DNA from: Streptomyces alboflavus
Lineage (GTDB): Bacteria > Actinomycetota > Actinomycetes > Streptomycetales > Streptomycetaceae
Direction: 5' to 3'
Length of the DNA stretch: 36,310 bases
NCBI RefSeq assembly: GCF_000716675.1
Contig: NZ_JNXT01000074.1
Span: 1-36,310, forward strand
In this document: one piece after another, positions 10,058 to 18,026 of the stretch
How positions within the stretch are numbered: the stretch's first letter is position 1
Layout of the letters: the number at the start of each line of letters is the position of its first letter
The notes under the pieces: model-generated
The model's input: only the letters and a program-made list of their open reading frames with translations
What the model was told of the DNA's origin: nothing
The model's database searches: none
Program-made: the position numbers and the translations under genes

Positions 10058-10319
10058 TGTCCTTCTTGGGATCCTTGGCGTCCTTGACGGCCTGGTCGCA
10101 TTGCCGGGCCACTTCACGCAGCGCCTCGGCGACGTTCTCGCATTTGGTCTTCCAGCCCCCCAGGTCGCCGCGCACATCGTCCGCGTGCGGCCCGGCCCAC
10201 TGCTTCATCTGCTTCGTCGAGAAGTCGCGCGTGGCCTTCGGAAGATCCTCGATATGATCCGCGAGGCTACGCAACTGCCCGGCCCTTTTGGCCTGTTCCT
10301 GCAGCTCTGGATCCGCCAC
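10053..10319 (-). CDS. Second WXG100-family small protein
   Basis: This is an 88-residue helical protein with W-A-G at residues 41-43 in the turn between two amphipathic helices, the WXG100 signature. The C-terminus is very basic (KDAKDPKKDK). Two Cys (60 and 73) lie in the second helix, unusual for the family. The start is GTG at 10319, set by GGGGAGG eight bases upstream; the frame is open further up but the upstream part has no family features. It is on the same strand as the ATPase, 147 bases ahead, and likely co-transcribed with it. It could pair with the WXG100 protein at 5010-5288 as a CFP-10/ESAT-6-like heterodimer (inference). Confidence 0.82.
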   Translation of the reverse strand: MADPELQEQAKRAGQLRSLADHIEDLPKATRDFSTKQMKQWAGPHADDVRGDLGGWKTKCENVAEALREVARQCDQAVKDAKDPKKDK

Positions 10320-10590
10320 TGCGACTACCTCCCCGTTGGACTTGCACGACCGGCCCGCCGGGCGAGGCGGAGTCTGCCCCGATCGCCCGGGATCGAAAGT
10401 GAGGCCTGGGACGAGAGTACTCAGGGCTCCTTGAGAGTGTCGAAGAGTGGGACTCCAGAACTCCCCGCCAAGCCGCTGCGACGGAGTTCTTTGAGTCGTT
10501 TGGCCACTTACGTCCTGCGCGTCCGTTCTGGTCGATGCGGGCTGCACTGTGTGAGACACCGAACACGTGGTGCCTCCAGGGTCACCGCAC

Positions 10591-10633
10591 TAGATTCGCT
10601 TCAGCTACGGAGCGACCGGCGTACGCCGGTCGC
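10591..10633 (+). promoter_or_regulatory. A1 promoter -10 and perfect 22-bp palindrome
   Basis: TAGATT (10591-10596) is a good -10 box with a poor -35. Just downstream, 10612-10633 is a perfect palindrome with no loop (half-site GCGACCGGCGT). It ends 22 bases before the A1 start codon. It would lie in the 5' leader, as an operator placed to block transcription or as a hairpin. The rest of the 336-base divergent gap between the WXG100 gene and A1 shows nothing else I can name. Confidence 0.5.
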
Positions 10634-10655
10634 GTCAGGCCAGCCAGGGGGTCGA

Positions 10656-11894
10656 ATGAGCGACAGTTCCATGCGTGTTGCCAAGCCCAGTGATCTGGAG
10701 CACTTAGCCAAGCTCTTCGATGGCAGAGGCCATTTACAGGACCGCCTTGACGATGCCTTCACTTGGGCTTCGCAACTGGGAGTTCGTGAAAAACTCGGCC
10801 CCATCAAGCCGATGGTGCCCTGGGTCACGAAAACAGCGCCGGACCTACGTAAGCGCGCCGCGATCATGAGGGCGGGCGACGGAGACCCGCGTGCTGCGGC
10901 GCTGTACGCCGGATTCACGCCGGAACAGCTGAAGGGGGCGCAGCTCCCGGCGAACGTCATGCTGATCGCCAATGCCTCGGTGACGGACCCTGAAGAGTTC
11001 GACCCCGGCTGGCTCAAGAAACAGCAGGGTGAGACGCTCAGCGAGTGGATTACCAGAATTAAAGGGGATTCGGTTGCGAAGGTCACGGGCAATGAGAACC
11101 TGGGGGAGGTTGTCAGTGACTATATTCGCCTGACGGCGCTTTCGTCTACCGCCCCTTATACTTTCGGGGAATCCGCAAAAGCGGCATACTCTGTGATCAA
11201 GCGACTCAAACGTGGAGAGCGATTCAAGGCGCCTGGTACAACCATGGCGCAGATCATGAGAGGTCAAATACCCAACCTGCTGGACAACCCGGGCACTCGA
11301 CGCATGGCCGCTATCGGTGCTCGTATGCCGCCACAGCTATTGGATTTCTTGGCGGGATCGAATCGATATGCCCCACTTGCCGGCCCGGGTGTCAGGTACT
11401 CGTGGCAAATGAATCTTGTCAAAGTGGGGAAGGGGCAGGCGGCGCTGCGGGCCGCCACGGGTGGAGGGAAGTTCGCTTCCTTTGCGTCCGGAACCGGCGC
11501 CGCCCTCCGTACTTCGGGATTTTGGCGCACCACAGGCATCGCCGGGTCTGCCGCTGCGACTGGTGTCGGCGCCTTTGAGGTGGTCCAGCAGGGCAACCCC
11601 GTCGAGGCCTTCAAGAGAGACAAGGCCGGATACACTTCGGATGTTTCCGGGACTCTCTTCAATGCCTCGCTGACCGCCGCGATGATAAACCCGAACCCGG
11701 TGTTCATTGGTGCTGTGATCGCCACGGGGACGGTTTATGGGGTGTCCTCGATCATCGACAATTGGGGGACGGTGAAGAAATTTCCGGGCAAGGTCGCAGA
11801 AGCTGGCGGCTGGGCTGCGAGGAAGACCCGCGAGGGGGCGGGGAAGCTCGTCAGTGGTGGCAAGAAGTTTTTCAGTTCGGTCAACCCGTTCTAG
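10656..11894 (+). CDS. A1: putative T7SS substrate, glycine-rich C-terminus
   Basis: First of four paralogues (A1-A4), 412 residues, no signal peptide and no function I can recognise by name. The N-terminus (1-75) looks like a helical hairpin with a Trp turn (PWVTKTAPDLRKRA), reminiscent of WXG/LXG-type T7SS substrates. The middle contains AALYAGFTPEQL and LIANASV. The C-terminus (about 293-370) is rich in Gly/Ala with GxxxG-like spacing (GAVIATGTVYGVSS) and could insert in membranes. The protein ends in a basic stretch and SSVNPF. Codons 17 and 27 are TTA, the bldA-dependent Leu codon. Third-position GC is visibly lower than in neighbours. ATG 10656 follows AGGGGG. The substrate role rests on context with the ATPase and WXG100 genes and is an inference. 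Confidence 0.7.
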   Translation: MSDSSMRVAKPSDLEHLAKLFDGRGHLQDRLDDAFTWASQLGVREKLGPIKPMVPWVTKTAPDLRKRAAIMRAGDGDPRAAALYAGFTPEQLKGAQLPANVMLIANASVTDPEEFDPGWLKKQQGETLSEWITRIKGDSVAKVTGNENLGEVVSDYIRLTALSSTAPYTFGESAKAAYSVIKRLKRGERFKAPGTTMAQIMRGQIPNLLDNPGTRRMAAIGARMPPQLLDFLAGSNRYAPLAGPGVRYSWQMNLVKVGKGQAALRAATGGGKFASFASGTGAALRTSGFWRTTGIAGSAAATGVGAFEVVQQGNPVEAFKRDKAGYTSDVSGTLFNASLTAAMINPNPVFIGAVIATGTVYGVSSIIDNWGTVKKFPGKVAEAGGWAARKTREGAGKLVSGGKKFFSSVNPF

Positions 11895-11970
11895 TTGGCG
11901 GGGCATCACGGATTGGGTGGTTCGGTCGGCATGACATCAATTTCCGGCCGGGCGAGGAAAGGAAGAGTCA

Positions 11971-12573
11971 GTGACGGGTGACGGATTCTCTTTCGAGCTT
12001 CGGCGGGTGGAGCCCACGGTCAAGCTCAAATTTCGGGACCGGGTCTACTGGTGGACCGGGGACGTCGGTGGGCTGGGTGCCGTGGAACTCGCTCATCCGG
12101 CGCGGGAAGTCCTGGCGCGGGATGATTACCAGAGCCTGATGGGTGCGGCGGTTCGTGGCGACAGCATCCCCCCGTCCAGTTACAAAGGCTTGGCGTACGG
12201 GTCTATCGGGCGGCCGCGCCTGGCGCGGGGCACGTTGACCGTCGCCGGACAGCGGGCGGGCTTCTCCAGGAACCCGTGGGCGTACGGCAAGCGGGGGCGT
12301 GCTCTTCTGATCCGGGCCCTGGGGCGTGAGTACAGGTACGTGGAAGGGCCGGACAAGCTGCACCACACGTTGGAGCGGGACGGTGTCAAGGTGTCCATGT
12401 CGCGGTCCGGTTGGGCGAAGCCGCAGAGCATCTCCGGTGTGACATATGGAGCGTCGGACTCCATCGACCTGAGTCTGGCCATTCTTCTCGAAGGTGTCTA
12501 TACGCGAAATCTTTCGCTGGGCGGGGCGTTGATTTCCGGTCCCGGCAGGTTCACGGATCGTGTTCTGGGGTGA
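11971..12573 (+). CDS. B1: paralogue-family beta-rich protein of unknown function
   Basis: This 200-residue protein has no signal peptide or membrane segment. Paralogues B2, B3 and B4 share a pattern through the second half: RP-L-A-L-V-G, then K-RAL-I, R-Y-Y, a TLxRxGV strand, and a DxLDLSLAIxxExVxT helix. Alternating strands with one hydrophobic helix near the C-terminus recall tubby/scramblase (LURP-one)-like beta barrels, but I am not sure. Start GTG 11971 follows GGAAAGGAAG. It lies 76 bases after A1 and shares A1's lower GC, so the two probably arrived and evolved together. Possible roles are substrate chaperone, immunity protein or membrane-lipid binder. Confidence 0.65.
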   Translation: MTGDGFSFELRRVEPTVKLKFRDRVYWWTGDVGGLGAVELAHPAREVLARDDYQSLMGAAVRGDSIPPSSYKGLAYGSIGRPRLARGTLTVAGQRAGFSRNPWAYGKRGRALLIRALGREYRYVEGPDKLHHTLERDGVKVSMSRSGWAKPQSISGVTYGASDSIDLSLAILLEGVYTRNLSLGGALISGPGRFTDRVLG

Positions 12574-12724
12574 TCCGAAGATGGCAAGTTGCCTGCTTTG
12601 CGGGGCTTGACCGGATATCTGTATTGGCGGAACTACGACCCCTGTGGATAGCGTCAATCCGTCGGACGAGTCCGAAAGCCGTAAGCCAGTCGTGCAGCGG
12701 TACAGAGGTTCAGAGGAGTAGAGA

Positions 12725-13537
12725 ATGCCTGCGATGGATCCGGCCCGACGGCGACTGCGCCTCGCGGACGCGCACATCAGTGTGCTGGGACTTCTGGTGG
12801 AGGAAGGTGAGGTTCCGGACGAGCTGGCGCAGGCGCGGGCGGAGTTGCGGGACGCGGGCATCCTCGACGCGGACGAGAAGATCTCGGCGGAGCTGTATCC
12901 GCTGGTGTCGACGCTCATGGAGCCGCACGTCATCGCCCGGGTGGAGATGACGGGCCCGCAGGGCGTGTCCACCAGCGGCGCCGTGGTCGGCAACCACTTC
13001 GTCTTCGCGCACGAGGGCTGGCCGGGCGAGGAGGAGTCGGAGTACGTACCGGTGGAGCCGGAGATGCTCGTCTTCGCGCTGTCGCGGATGGTCGACCTGC
13101 ACAAGGGGCCCGCCGACGGCACGGACGACGCCGACGCCGGCGAGGAGATCGTCTCGACGATGGGCGTGCTCGACGCCGTCCTCGACCGGATGGAGTCCGA
13201 GGGCCACGAGGAGCACGAGGCCATCGCGGAGGCCGTGGGCGCCCCCGCGCGTCTGGCCGAGGTCCTCTCGCACCTCAACTGCATGTGGCGGATGACCGTG
13301 GCCTGGCCCGGCGGCGAGGACGCCCCGGACGGCCTCGGCGTCTCCGCGCTCGCCGTGTGGGACTGCGGCCTTGAGGGCTACTGGGTCCGGGAGGCACCGG
13401 CCGAGCCGGTCCGCGAGGGCCAGGTGGACGACAGCAGCGAGCTGAAGGTGCGCCGCATCACCGCCAAGGAGATCTGGGAGCGGATCACGGACCTCCTGCC
13501 CGACCAGGAACAGCTCCTCGTCGACCCGGCCGCGTAG
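12725..13537 (+). CDS. C1: acidic protein, possibly EspG-like chaperone
   Basis: This is an acidic, soluble 270-residue protein. It has an N-terminal helical segment (RLRLADAHISVLGLLVEEGE) and then strands around VIARVEMTGPQGVSTSGAVVGNHFVFAHEGWPG. The block EESEYVPVEP and the C-terminal VWDCG plus REGQV and DLLPD motifs are shared with C2. Size, acidity and genomic position beside putative T7SS substrates resemble the EspG substrate-chaperones of ESX systems, but I see no diagnostic motif, so this is only a hypothesis. The ATG at 12725 follows AGAGGAG. GC is much higher than in B1 just upstream, a sharp change across a 151-base gap. Confidence 0.6.
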   Translation: MPAMDPARRRLRLADAHISVLGLLVEEGEVPDELAQARAELRDAGILDADEKISAELYPLVSTLMEPHVIARVEMTGPQGVSTSGAVVGNHFVFAHEGWPGEEESEYVPVEPEMLVFALSRMVDLHKGPADGTDDADAGEEIVSTMGVLDAVLDRMESEGHEEHEAIAEAVGAPARLAEVLSHLNCMWRMTVAWPGGEDAPDGLGVSALAVWDCGLEGYWVREAPAEPVREGQVDDSSELKVRRITAKEIWERITDLLPDQEQLLVDPAA

Positions 13538-13636
13538 CACCCGGCGGTCGTCCGAGATGGAATCCCAAGCGGCCGTCCGCGGGGCAGTCGCCGAAGCAGC
13601 GAACGCGATGCAGTCAGGTTGGACTCAGGGGGACAA

Positions 13637-14872
13637 GTGACGGACAGCTCCATGCGCTTGGCCAAGCCGGCGGATCTCGAACAGCTGGCGAAGCTGATCG
13701 ACGGCAAGGGCAACTTGCAGGACCGGCTGGACGAGGCCTTCACGCGCGCCTCGACGCTCGGCGTGCGCGACAAGCTCGCCCCGATCAACCCGATGACGTC
13801 CTGGGTGACGAAGACGGCCCCCGACCTGCGCAAGCGGGCGGCCATCATCCGGGCGGGGGACGGCGACCCGCTCGCCGCCGCCCTGTACGCGGGCTTCACG
13901 CCGGAGCAGCTGAAGGACGCGAACCTGCCGCCGGACATCATGCTCATCGCGAACGCCTCGGTGGCCAACGGCGGGAAGTTCGACCCCAGTTGGCTGAAGA
14001 AGGGCGAGCACGAGACTCTCAGCGACTGGATCACCCGCATCAAGGGCGAGGCCGTCGCGAAGGTCACCGGCAACGAGAACCTCGGTGAGGTCGTCAGCGA
14101 CTACATCGAGTTGACGGCGTTCGCCTCCACGGTCCCCGGAGCCTTCAAGGTGGCGGCCGCCGGCACGCTGGGCCTCTACAAGTACTTCAAGAAGGGCGAG
14201 TTCCTGAAGGCGCCCGGAACGACGCTCGCGCAGATCCTCAAGGGCAAGGCGCCGAGCTACATTCCGTCCGGCATCGCCCGGCAGGGCGCCGCGATCGGCG
14301 CCAGGACACCGTCGGCGATCCTCAACGTCCTGACGGGAGCGGACAACTACGCCGCCCTCGCCGGGAAGCAGTGGGCGTGGGAAGCCAGCCTGCTCAAGGT
14401 CGGGAAGAACGCCGCCGCCCTGAGGACGGCCACCGGCGGCAGTCGGCTCGCGGCCTTCGCGTCCGGCGCCAGCGCGGCGGCGAAGACCTCCGGCTGGTGG
14501 CGCGCCACCGGCATCGCCGGCAGCATCGCCGCCACCGGCATCGGTGCCTTCGACCTCGTCCAGCAGGGCAACCCCATCGAGGCCTTCAAGCGGGACAAGG
14601 CCGGGTACATATCGGACGTCTCCGGCGTGGCCTTCAACGCCTCCCTCACCGCCGCCATGATCGCGCCCAACCCCGTGACCATCGGCGCCGCCGCGGTCAC
14701 GGGCGTCGTGTACGGCGTCTCGTCCGTGATCGACAACTGGGACAAGGTCAAACAGTTCCCCGGCAAGGTCGCCGAGGCCGGGACCTGGGCGAAGAACAAG
14801 GTCGGCGAAGGGCTGGACAAGGCCAAGGAAGGCGGCAAGAAACTTTTGAAGTCGCTCAATCCGTTTGGTTAG
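13637..14872 (+). CDS. A2: putative T7SS substrate, close paralogue of A1
   Basis: This 411-residue protein aligns with A1 almost end to end. The N-terminal DSSMR-AKP-DLE-LAKL, the WVTKTAPDLRKRAA turn, AALYAGFTPEQLK, VTGNENLGEVVSDYI and the C-terminal QQGNPIEAFKRDKAGYISDVSG blocks are near identical. It differs most around residues 165-260. It ends KSLNPFG. The GTG at 13637 was chosen because it aligns with A1's start and follows AGGGGGA; an ATG six codons earlier has no such site. Unlike A1 it is GC-rich with no TTA codon, so the two copies may be expressed at different times. It lies 99 bases after C1. Confidence 0.72.
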   Translation: MTDSSMRLAKPADLEQLAKLIDGKGNLQDRLDEAFTRASTLGVRDKLAPINPMTSWVTKTAPDLRKRAAIIRAGDGDPLAAALYAGFTPEQLKDANLPPDIMLIANASVANGGKFDPSWLKKGEHETLSDWITRIKGEAVAKVTGNENLGEVVSDYIELTAFASTVPGAFKVAAAGTLGLYKYFKKGEFLKAPGTTLAQILKGKAPSYIPSGIARQGAAIGARTPSAILNVLTGADNYAALAGKQWAWEASLLKVGKNAAALRTATGGSRLAAFASGASAAAKTSGWWRATGIAGSIAATGIGAFDLVQQGNPIEAFKRDKAGYISDVSGVAFNASLTAAMIAPNPVTIGAAAVTGVVYGVSSVIDNWDKVKQFPGKVAEAGTWAKNKVGEGLDKAKEGGKKLLKSLNPFG

Positions 14873-14900
14873 CGCGGCCAATCCGTTCGGTTGGCGCGGC
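14857..14900 (+). repeat. 22-bp tandem duplication over the A2 stop codon
   Basis: Two adjacent 22-base units (14857-14878 and 14879-14900) differ at two positions. The first encodes the NPFG end of A2 and its TAG; the second lies just outside the gene and has lost the TAG. A short slippage duplication is the simplest reading. Confidence 0.7.
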
Positions 14901-15000
14901 CGTCCGGCCGCGGTGTCCGTACGCGGTCCGGCGCCGAGGCGCGGTGCCGAGCGGCCGCGGCGCAGTGAACGCTGCGCCGAGATGCAGAGGAAGGTCGGGA

Positions 15001-15597
15001 ATGGTGAGTGGCGGGTTCTCCTTCGAGCTGCGGCGCGGTGAGCCGTCGGGCCAGGTCAGGCTCCGCGACCGGGTCTACTGGTGGACCGGCGAGGTCGGCA
15101 ACCTGGGCGGCGTCGAGCTGGCCTACCCGGCGCGCGAGGTGGTGCCCGTGGCCGACCAGGGGCTCTACGTCGGCACGGCGGTACGCGGCGACAGCATCCC
15201 GCCGTCCACCTTCCAGGGCCTCGGCTACACGGTGCAGCCGCGCCTGGCCCGCGGCGTGCTGACCGTCGCGGGCCAGACGGCGACGTTCTCGCGCAGCGCG
15301 TGGAGCACCGACAGACGGGGCCGGGCCCTGCGGATCGCGGCGCTCGGGCGGGAGTACACATACCGCGAGGAGCGCGGCAAGAGACATCACACGCTGGAGC
15401 GCGCCGGTGCCTCCGTCGCGATGACGCGCTCGGGCTGGAAGAACCCGAAGACCATCTCCGGTACCACCGCCGGGGCGACGGACTCGGTGGACCTGAGCCT
15501 GGCGATCCTCCTGGAGGGCGTCTACACCCGCAACTTGTCGCTGGGCGGCGCGATGATCTCCGCCCCCGGAAGGATCTTCTCCCGCGTCGGTTCCTGA
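15001..15597 (+). CDS. B2: close paralogue of B1
   Basis: This 198-residue protein is clearly homologous to B1 along its whole length: GFSFELRR, FRDRVYWWTGEVG (LRDRVYWWTGEVG here), VRGDSIPPS, RPRLARG-LTVAG, GRAL-I-ALGREY, and the C-terminal DLSLAILLEGVYTRNLSLGGA block. It has no signal or membrane segment. The ATG at 15001 follows AGAGGAAGG and lines up with B1; a GTG one codon later is an alternative. It lies 128 bases after A2. Keeping A and B as neighbours in both cassettes suggests the pair works together. Confidence 0.68.
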   Translation: MVSGGFSFELRRGEPSGQVRLRDRVYWWTGEVGNLGGVELAYPAREVVPVADQGLYVGTAVRGDSIPPSTFQGLGYTVQPRLARGVLTVAGQTATFSRSAWSTDRRGRALRIAALGREYTYREERGKRHHTLERAGASVAMTRSGWKNPKTISGTTAGATDSVDLSLAILLEGVYTRNLSLGGAMISAPGRIFSRVGS

Positions 15598-15741
15598 GCC
15601 CGGCCGCTCGGGCCGACGGGGGCCGCCCACACCCCGGGCAGCCCTCGCCCGCGCCCCGAGCGGCCCCCGCCCACCCCTCCCCGGAGCACCGCACCGACCC
15701 CGCCATCAGGGGCGGGACCTGCGCAAGCGAGACTGAGGGGC

Positions 15742-16590
15742 ATGCCTTCACTCGACAGCTCCCGCGGCCGCTTCAAGTTCGCCGACCGCCACATCGCCGT
15801 CTTCGCCCACCTCCTGGAGAAGGAGACCCCGCCCGCCGAGCTGCACCACTCCCTCGGTGAGCTTCAGCAAATCGGTCTGGTGGGCGCCGAGGGCGAACTC
15901 TCCCCGTTGCTCATGGAGTTCCTCACCACCCTCGCCCGGCCGCTGGTGATGATCCAGGCCGAGGTGACCGGCCAGCACGGCACGCTCGTGCACGGTGTCG
16001 TCGTGGGGCAGGACGCCGTGTACTCCCACGACGCGTGGCCCGGCGACGAGGAGTCGGAGTACGTACCGATCGAGCCGAAGACGCTGGTGTGGGAGCTGGC
16101 CCGCAAGGTGAAGCTGCGCCGGGGCGAGCAGGACGAGCAGGCGTTCGCGGGCGTCACCGAGATCACCACGACGATGGGCGCGCTCGACGCGGTGTTCGCC
16201 GCGCTGGAGGGCGGCGAGTCGGACGACCTGGACGCGGCGAAGGCCACGGCCGTCTCCGCCCTGGCCGCGGCGAGCGACCTCGCGGACCCCGAGCTGACCG
16301 CGCTCGTCGACCTCACCCTGTCCCTGGACGCGACCTGGCGCGTGACCACGGCCTGGGGCGACGAGCGCGCGCAGGCGGCGGGCGAGTCGGTGCGCTCCAT
16401 CGCCGTGTGGGACTGCGGCCCGCACGGGCACTGGCTGCGGGTGCGGCCGGAGGAGCCCGTCAAGGAGGGGCAGGTCGGCCCCGAGAGCACGCTGCGGCTC
16501 GTCCGCTCCAGCGCCGGCGAGGTCTGGGACAAGCTCGCCGACCTGCTGCCGGACAAGGCGGAGCTGGTCGGCACCGGAGCGTCGGCCTAG
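15742..16590 (+). CDS. C2: paralogue of C1, possibly EspG-like
   Basis: This 282-residue acidic soluble protein is homologous to C1. Shared blocks are R-R-K/RFADRHIAV/S-L, VTGQHGT-VHG-VVGQ, the WPGDEESEYVPIEPKTLV segment, a variable acidic middle, AVWDCGPHGHWLRVRPEEPVKEGQV and DLLPDKAELV at the end. It has no signal peptide. The start at 15742 follows TGAGGGGC. It lies 90 bases before A3 in the same direction. The C proteins may be chaperones for the A substrates; whether C2 serves A2 or A3 cannot be told from order alone. Confidence 0.62.
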   Translation: MPSLDSSRGRFKFADRHIAVFAHLLEKETPPAELHHSLGELQQIGLVGAEGELSPLLMEFLTTLARPLVMIQAEVTGQHGTLVHGVVVGQDAVYSHDAWPGDEESEYVPIEPKTLVWELARKVKLRRGEQDEQAFAGVTEITTTMGALDAVFAALEGGESDDLDAAKATAVSALAAASDLADPELTALVDLTLSLDATWRVTTAWGDERAQAAGESVRSIAVWDCGPHGHWLRVRPEEPVKEGQVGPESTLRLVRSSAGEVWDKLADLLPDKAELVGTGASA

Positions 16591-16680
16591 CGCACACGGT
16601 CACGCTCACCGCCGCGGCCACGCCCACGGGCGTCGGCACGCGCGCGGCCGCGGTCACGCACGTACTCAGGGGGATGAGAA

Positions 16681-17988
16681 ATGCGGAACGTCAATCCGGA
16701 CGACCTGGACCAGCTCGCCAAGCTCATGGACGGCAAGGGCGGTCTCGCGGACAAACTGGACGAGGCCTTCACCCGCGCCTCCACACTCGGCGTCTCCGAC
16801 AAGCTGGGCCCCATCAAGCCGATGCGCACCTGGGTCACCACGACCCCGCCCGACCTGCGCAAGCGGGCGACGCTGGTGCGCGGCGAGCAGCTCTTCGAAC
16901 GCGGTCACCGGGAGACGTACAGCGATTGGCTGGCGCGGATCGAGGCGTATTACCTGGCGAAGGTGCCTGGCCTGAAGGAGATCGGCGAGAAAGACCTCGA
17001 GAAGTTCATCAAGGGTGTCACTGAACTCGCCGGAGCTGCCAGGATCGGTGGCTGGACCATGGCCACGAGCCTCATCATGGGAAATGTCTACCTCAAGAAT
17101 TCCTGGCACAGTGGTCTGCTGCGGGCAGCCGTCGCATCCGAATGGCTGAACAAGTCCGGCACTTTCCGGGGCTTTGTCGCTGCCGGTCTGGGCAGGATCT
17201 CACGGGGCGAGCTGCGCTCTCTGACCGCGCCGGGCAGTTGGCTCCCCGGCAAGCTGGGCGGCCTTTTCGCTCGAAGCACGCTTTACCAGAGGGCCAGCAG
17301 AATCCCGTTCAGCGCGGGATATCGCGCTGACTTGCTGGGCCGTGGGTGGGACGGGTTTCGAGCCTTGCCAGGTGTGCGTGCACCTCTGGTGGCGAGGGGC
17401 ATCGACTTCGTCGTCGGGTCCGATGCTCTGGCCGCGCGGTACGGCGGGTACACCCACTCCGGGGTGAGCGTCACTCGTGCCGGTCAGGCAAGCCTCATCC
17501 GAGTCGGACGATCGGCTGCCTACTTCCAGAAACTCAGCAATGCCCGTCCGTCGGTCATCGCCGCCGGAAAGACGGCGTCTCCGTTCCTCAAGGGACTTGG
17601 CGCGGCCGGCAAGACAGCTGGGGGCATCCGTCTGCTCGGTATCGGTGGCGGTGTTTTGTCCACCGGTGTCAGCGCTGCCAATGTCTGGGCGCAGGGGAAT
17701 CCCGTCGAAGCCTTCAAGAAGAAGGGCGCGGGCTATGTCGCGGACGTCGCGGAGGTCGGGTTCAACGCGTCCCTCACCGCTGCGATGGTCGCCCCCAACC
17801 CGTTCACCATCGGCGCCACCGTGGTCACCGGTGCCATCTATGGCGGGGCCAAGGTCGTCGAGCATTGGGACGACATCAAGGAGGGCGCGGGCAAGGCCAA
17901 GGACTGGACCGTGGACAAGGCCAAGGACCTTGGGAAGGGCATCGCCAAGTCGAAACTGAATCCCATGAACTGGAAGGCGCCTTGGTGA
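16681..17988 (+). CDS. A3: putative T7SS substrate, shortened N-terminal region
   Basis: This 435-residue protein shares the family N-terminus (PDDLDQLAKLMDGKG, WVTTTPPDLRKRA) and C-terminus (QGNPVEAFKKKGAGYVADV, FNASLTAAMVAPNP, ending KSKLNPMNWKAPW). Compared with A1, A2 and A4 about 45-50 residues are missing after RKRATLVRG (near 16887), where the others have the WAGF/YAGF-TPEQL and LIANA blocks. GC also drops just after this point, suggesting a recombination joint. Its middle (SLTAPGSWLPGKLGGLF, GGYTHSGVSVTRAGQASL) matches A4, not A1/A2, so two subtypes exist. ATG 16681 follows AGGGGGATGAGAA. No B gene follows on this strand; B3 converges with a 38-base gap. Confidence 0.7.
   Translation: MRNVNPDDLDQLAKLMDGKGGLADKLDEAFTRASTLGVSDKLGPIKPMRTWVTTTPPDLRKRATLVRGEQLFERGHRETYSDWLARIEAYYLAKVPGLKEIGEKDLEKFIKGVTELAGAARIGGWTMATSLIMGNVYLKNSWHSGLLRAAVASEWLNKSGTFRGFVAAGLGRISRGELRSLTAPGSWLPGKLGGLFARSTLYQRASRIPFSAGYRADLLGRGWDGFRALPGVRAPLVARGIDFVVGSDALAARYGGYTHSGVSVTRAGQASLIRVGRSAAYFQKLSNARPSVIAAGKTASPFLKGLGAAGKTAGGIRLLGIGGGVLSTGVSAANVWAQGNPVEAFKKKGAGYVADVAEVGFNASLTAAMVAPNPFTIGATVVTGAIYGGAKVVEHWDDIKEGAGKAKDWTVDKAKDLGKGIAKSKLNPMNWKAPW
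17692..17907 (+). repeat. Left arm of a 216-bp inverted repeat (A3/A4 3' ends)
   Basis: This part of A3 matches the minus-strand copy in A4 (20830-21045) over an equal 216 bases. Differences fall mostly in third codon positions, and there is a long exact run encoding AMVAPNPFTIG. It is a by-product of gene duplication, but it leaves a substrate for inversion of the 2.9 kb between the arms. Confidence 0.65.
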
Positions 17989-18026
17989 GCGCCACGGTGC
18001 CTGAATTCCTGGGACAATCGTCGCTA

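Noticed and set aside
12437..12446. GTGACATATG inside B1, similar to the candidate operator
   Set aside because: It lies within a conserved coding segment (GVTYG) and lacks the GCACC half, so it is likely chance.
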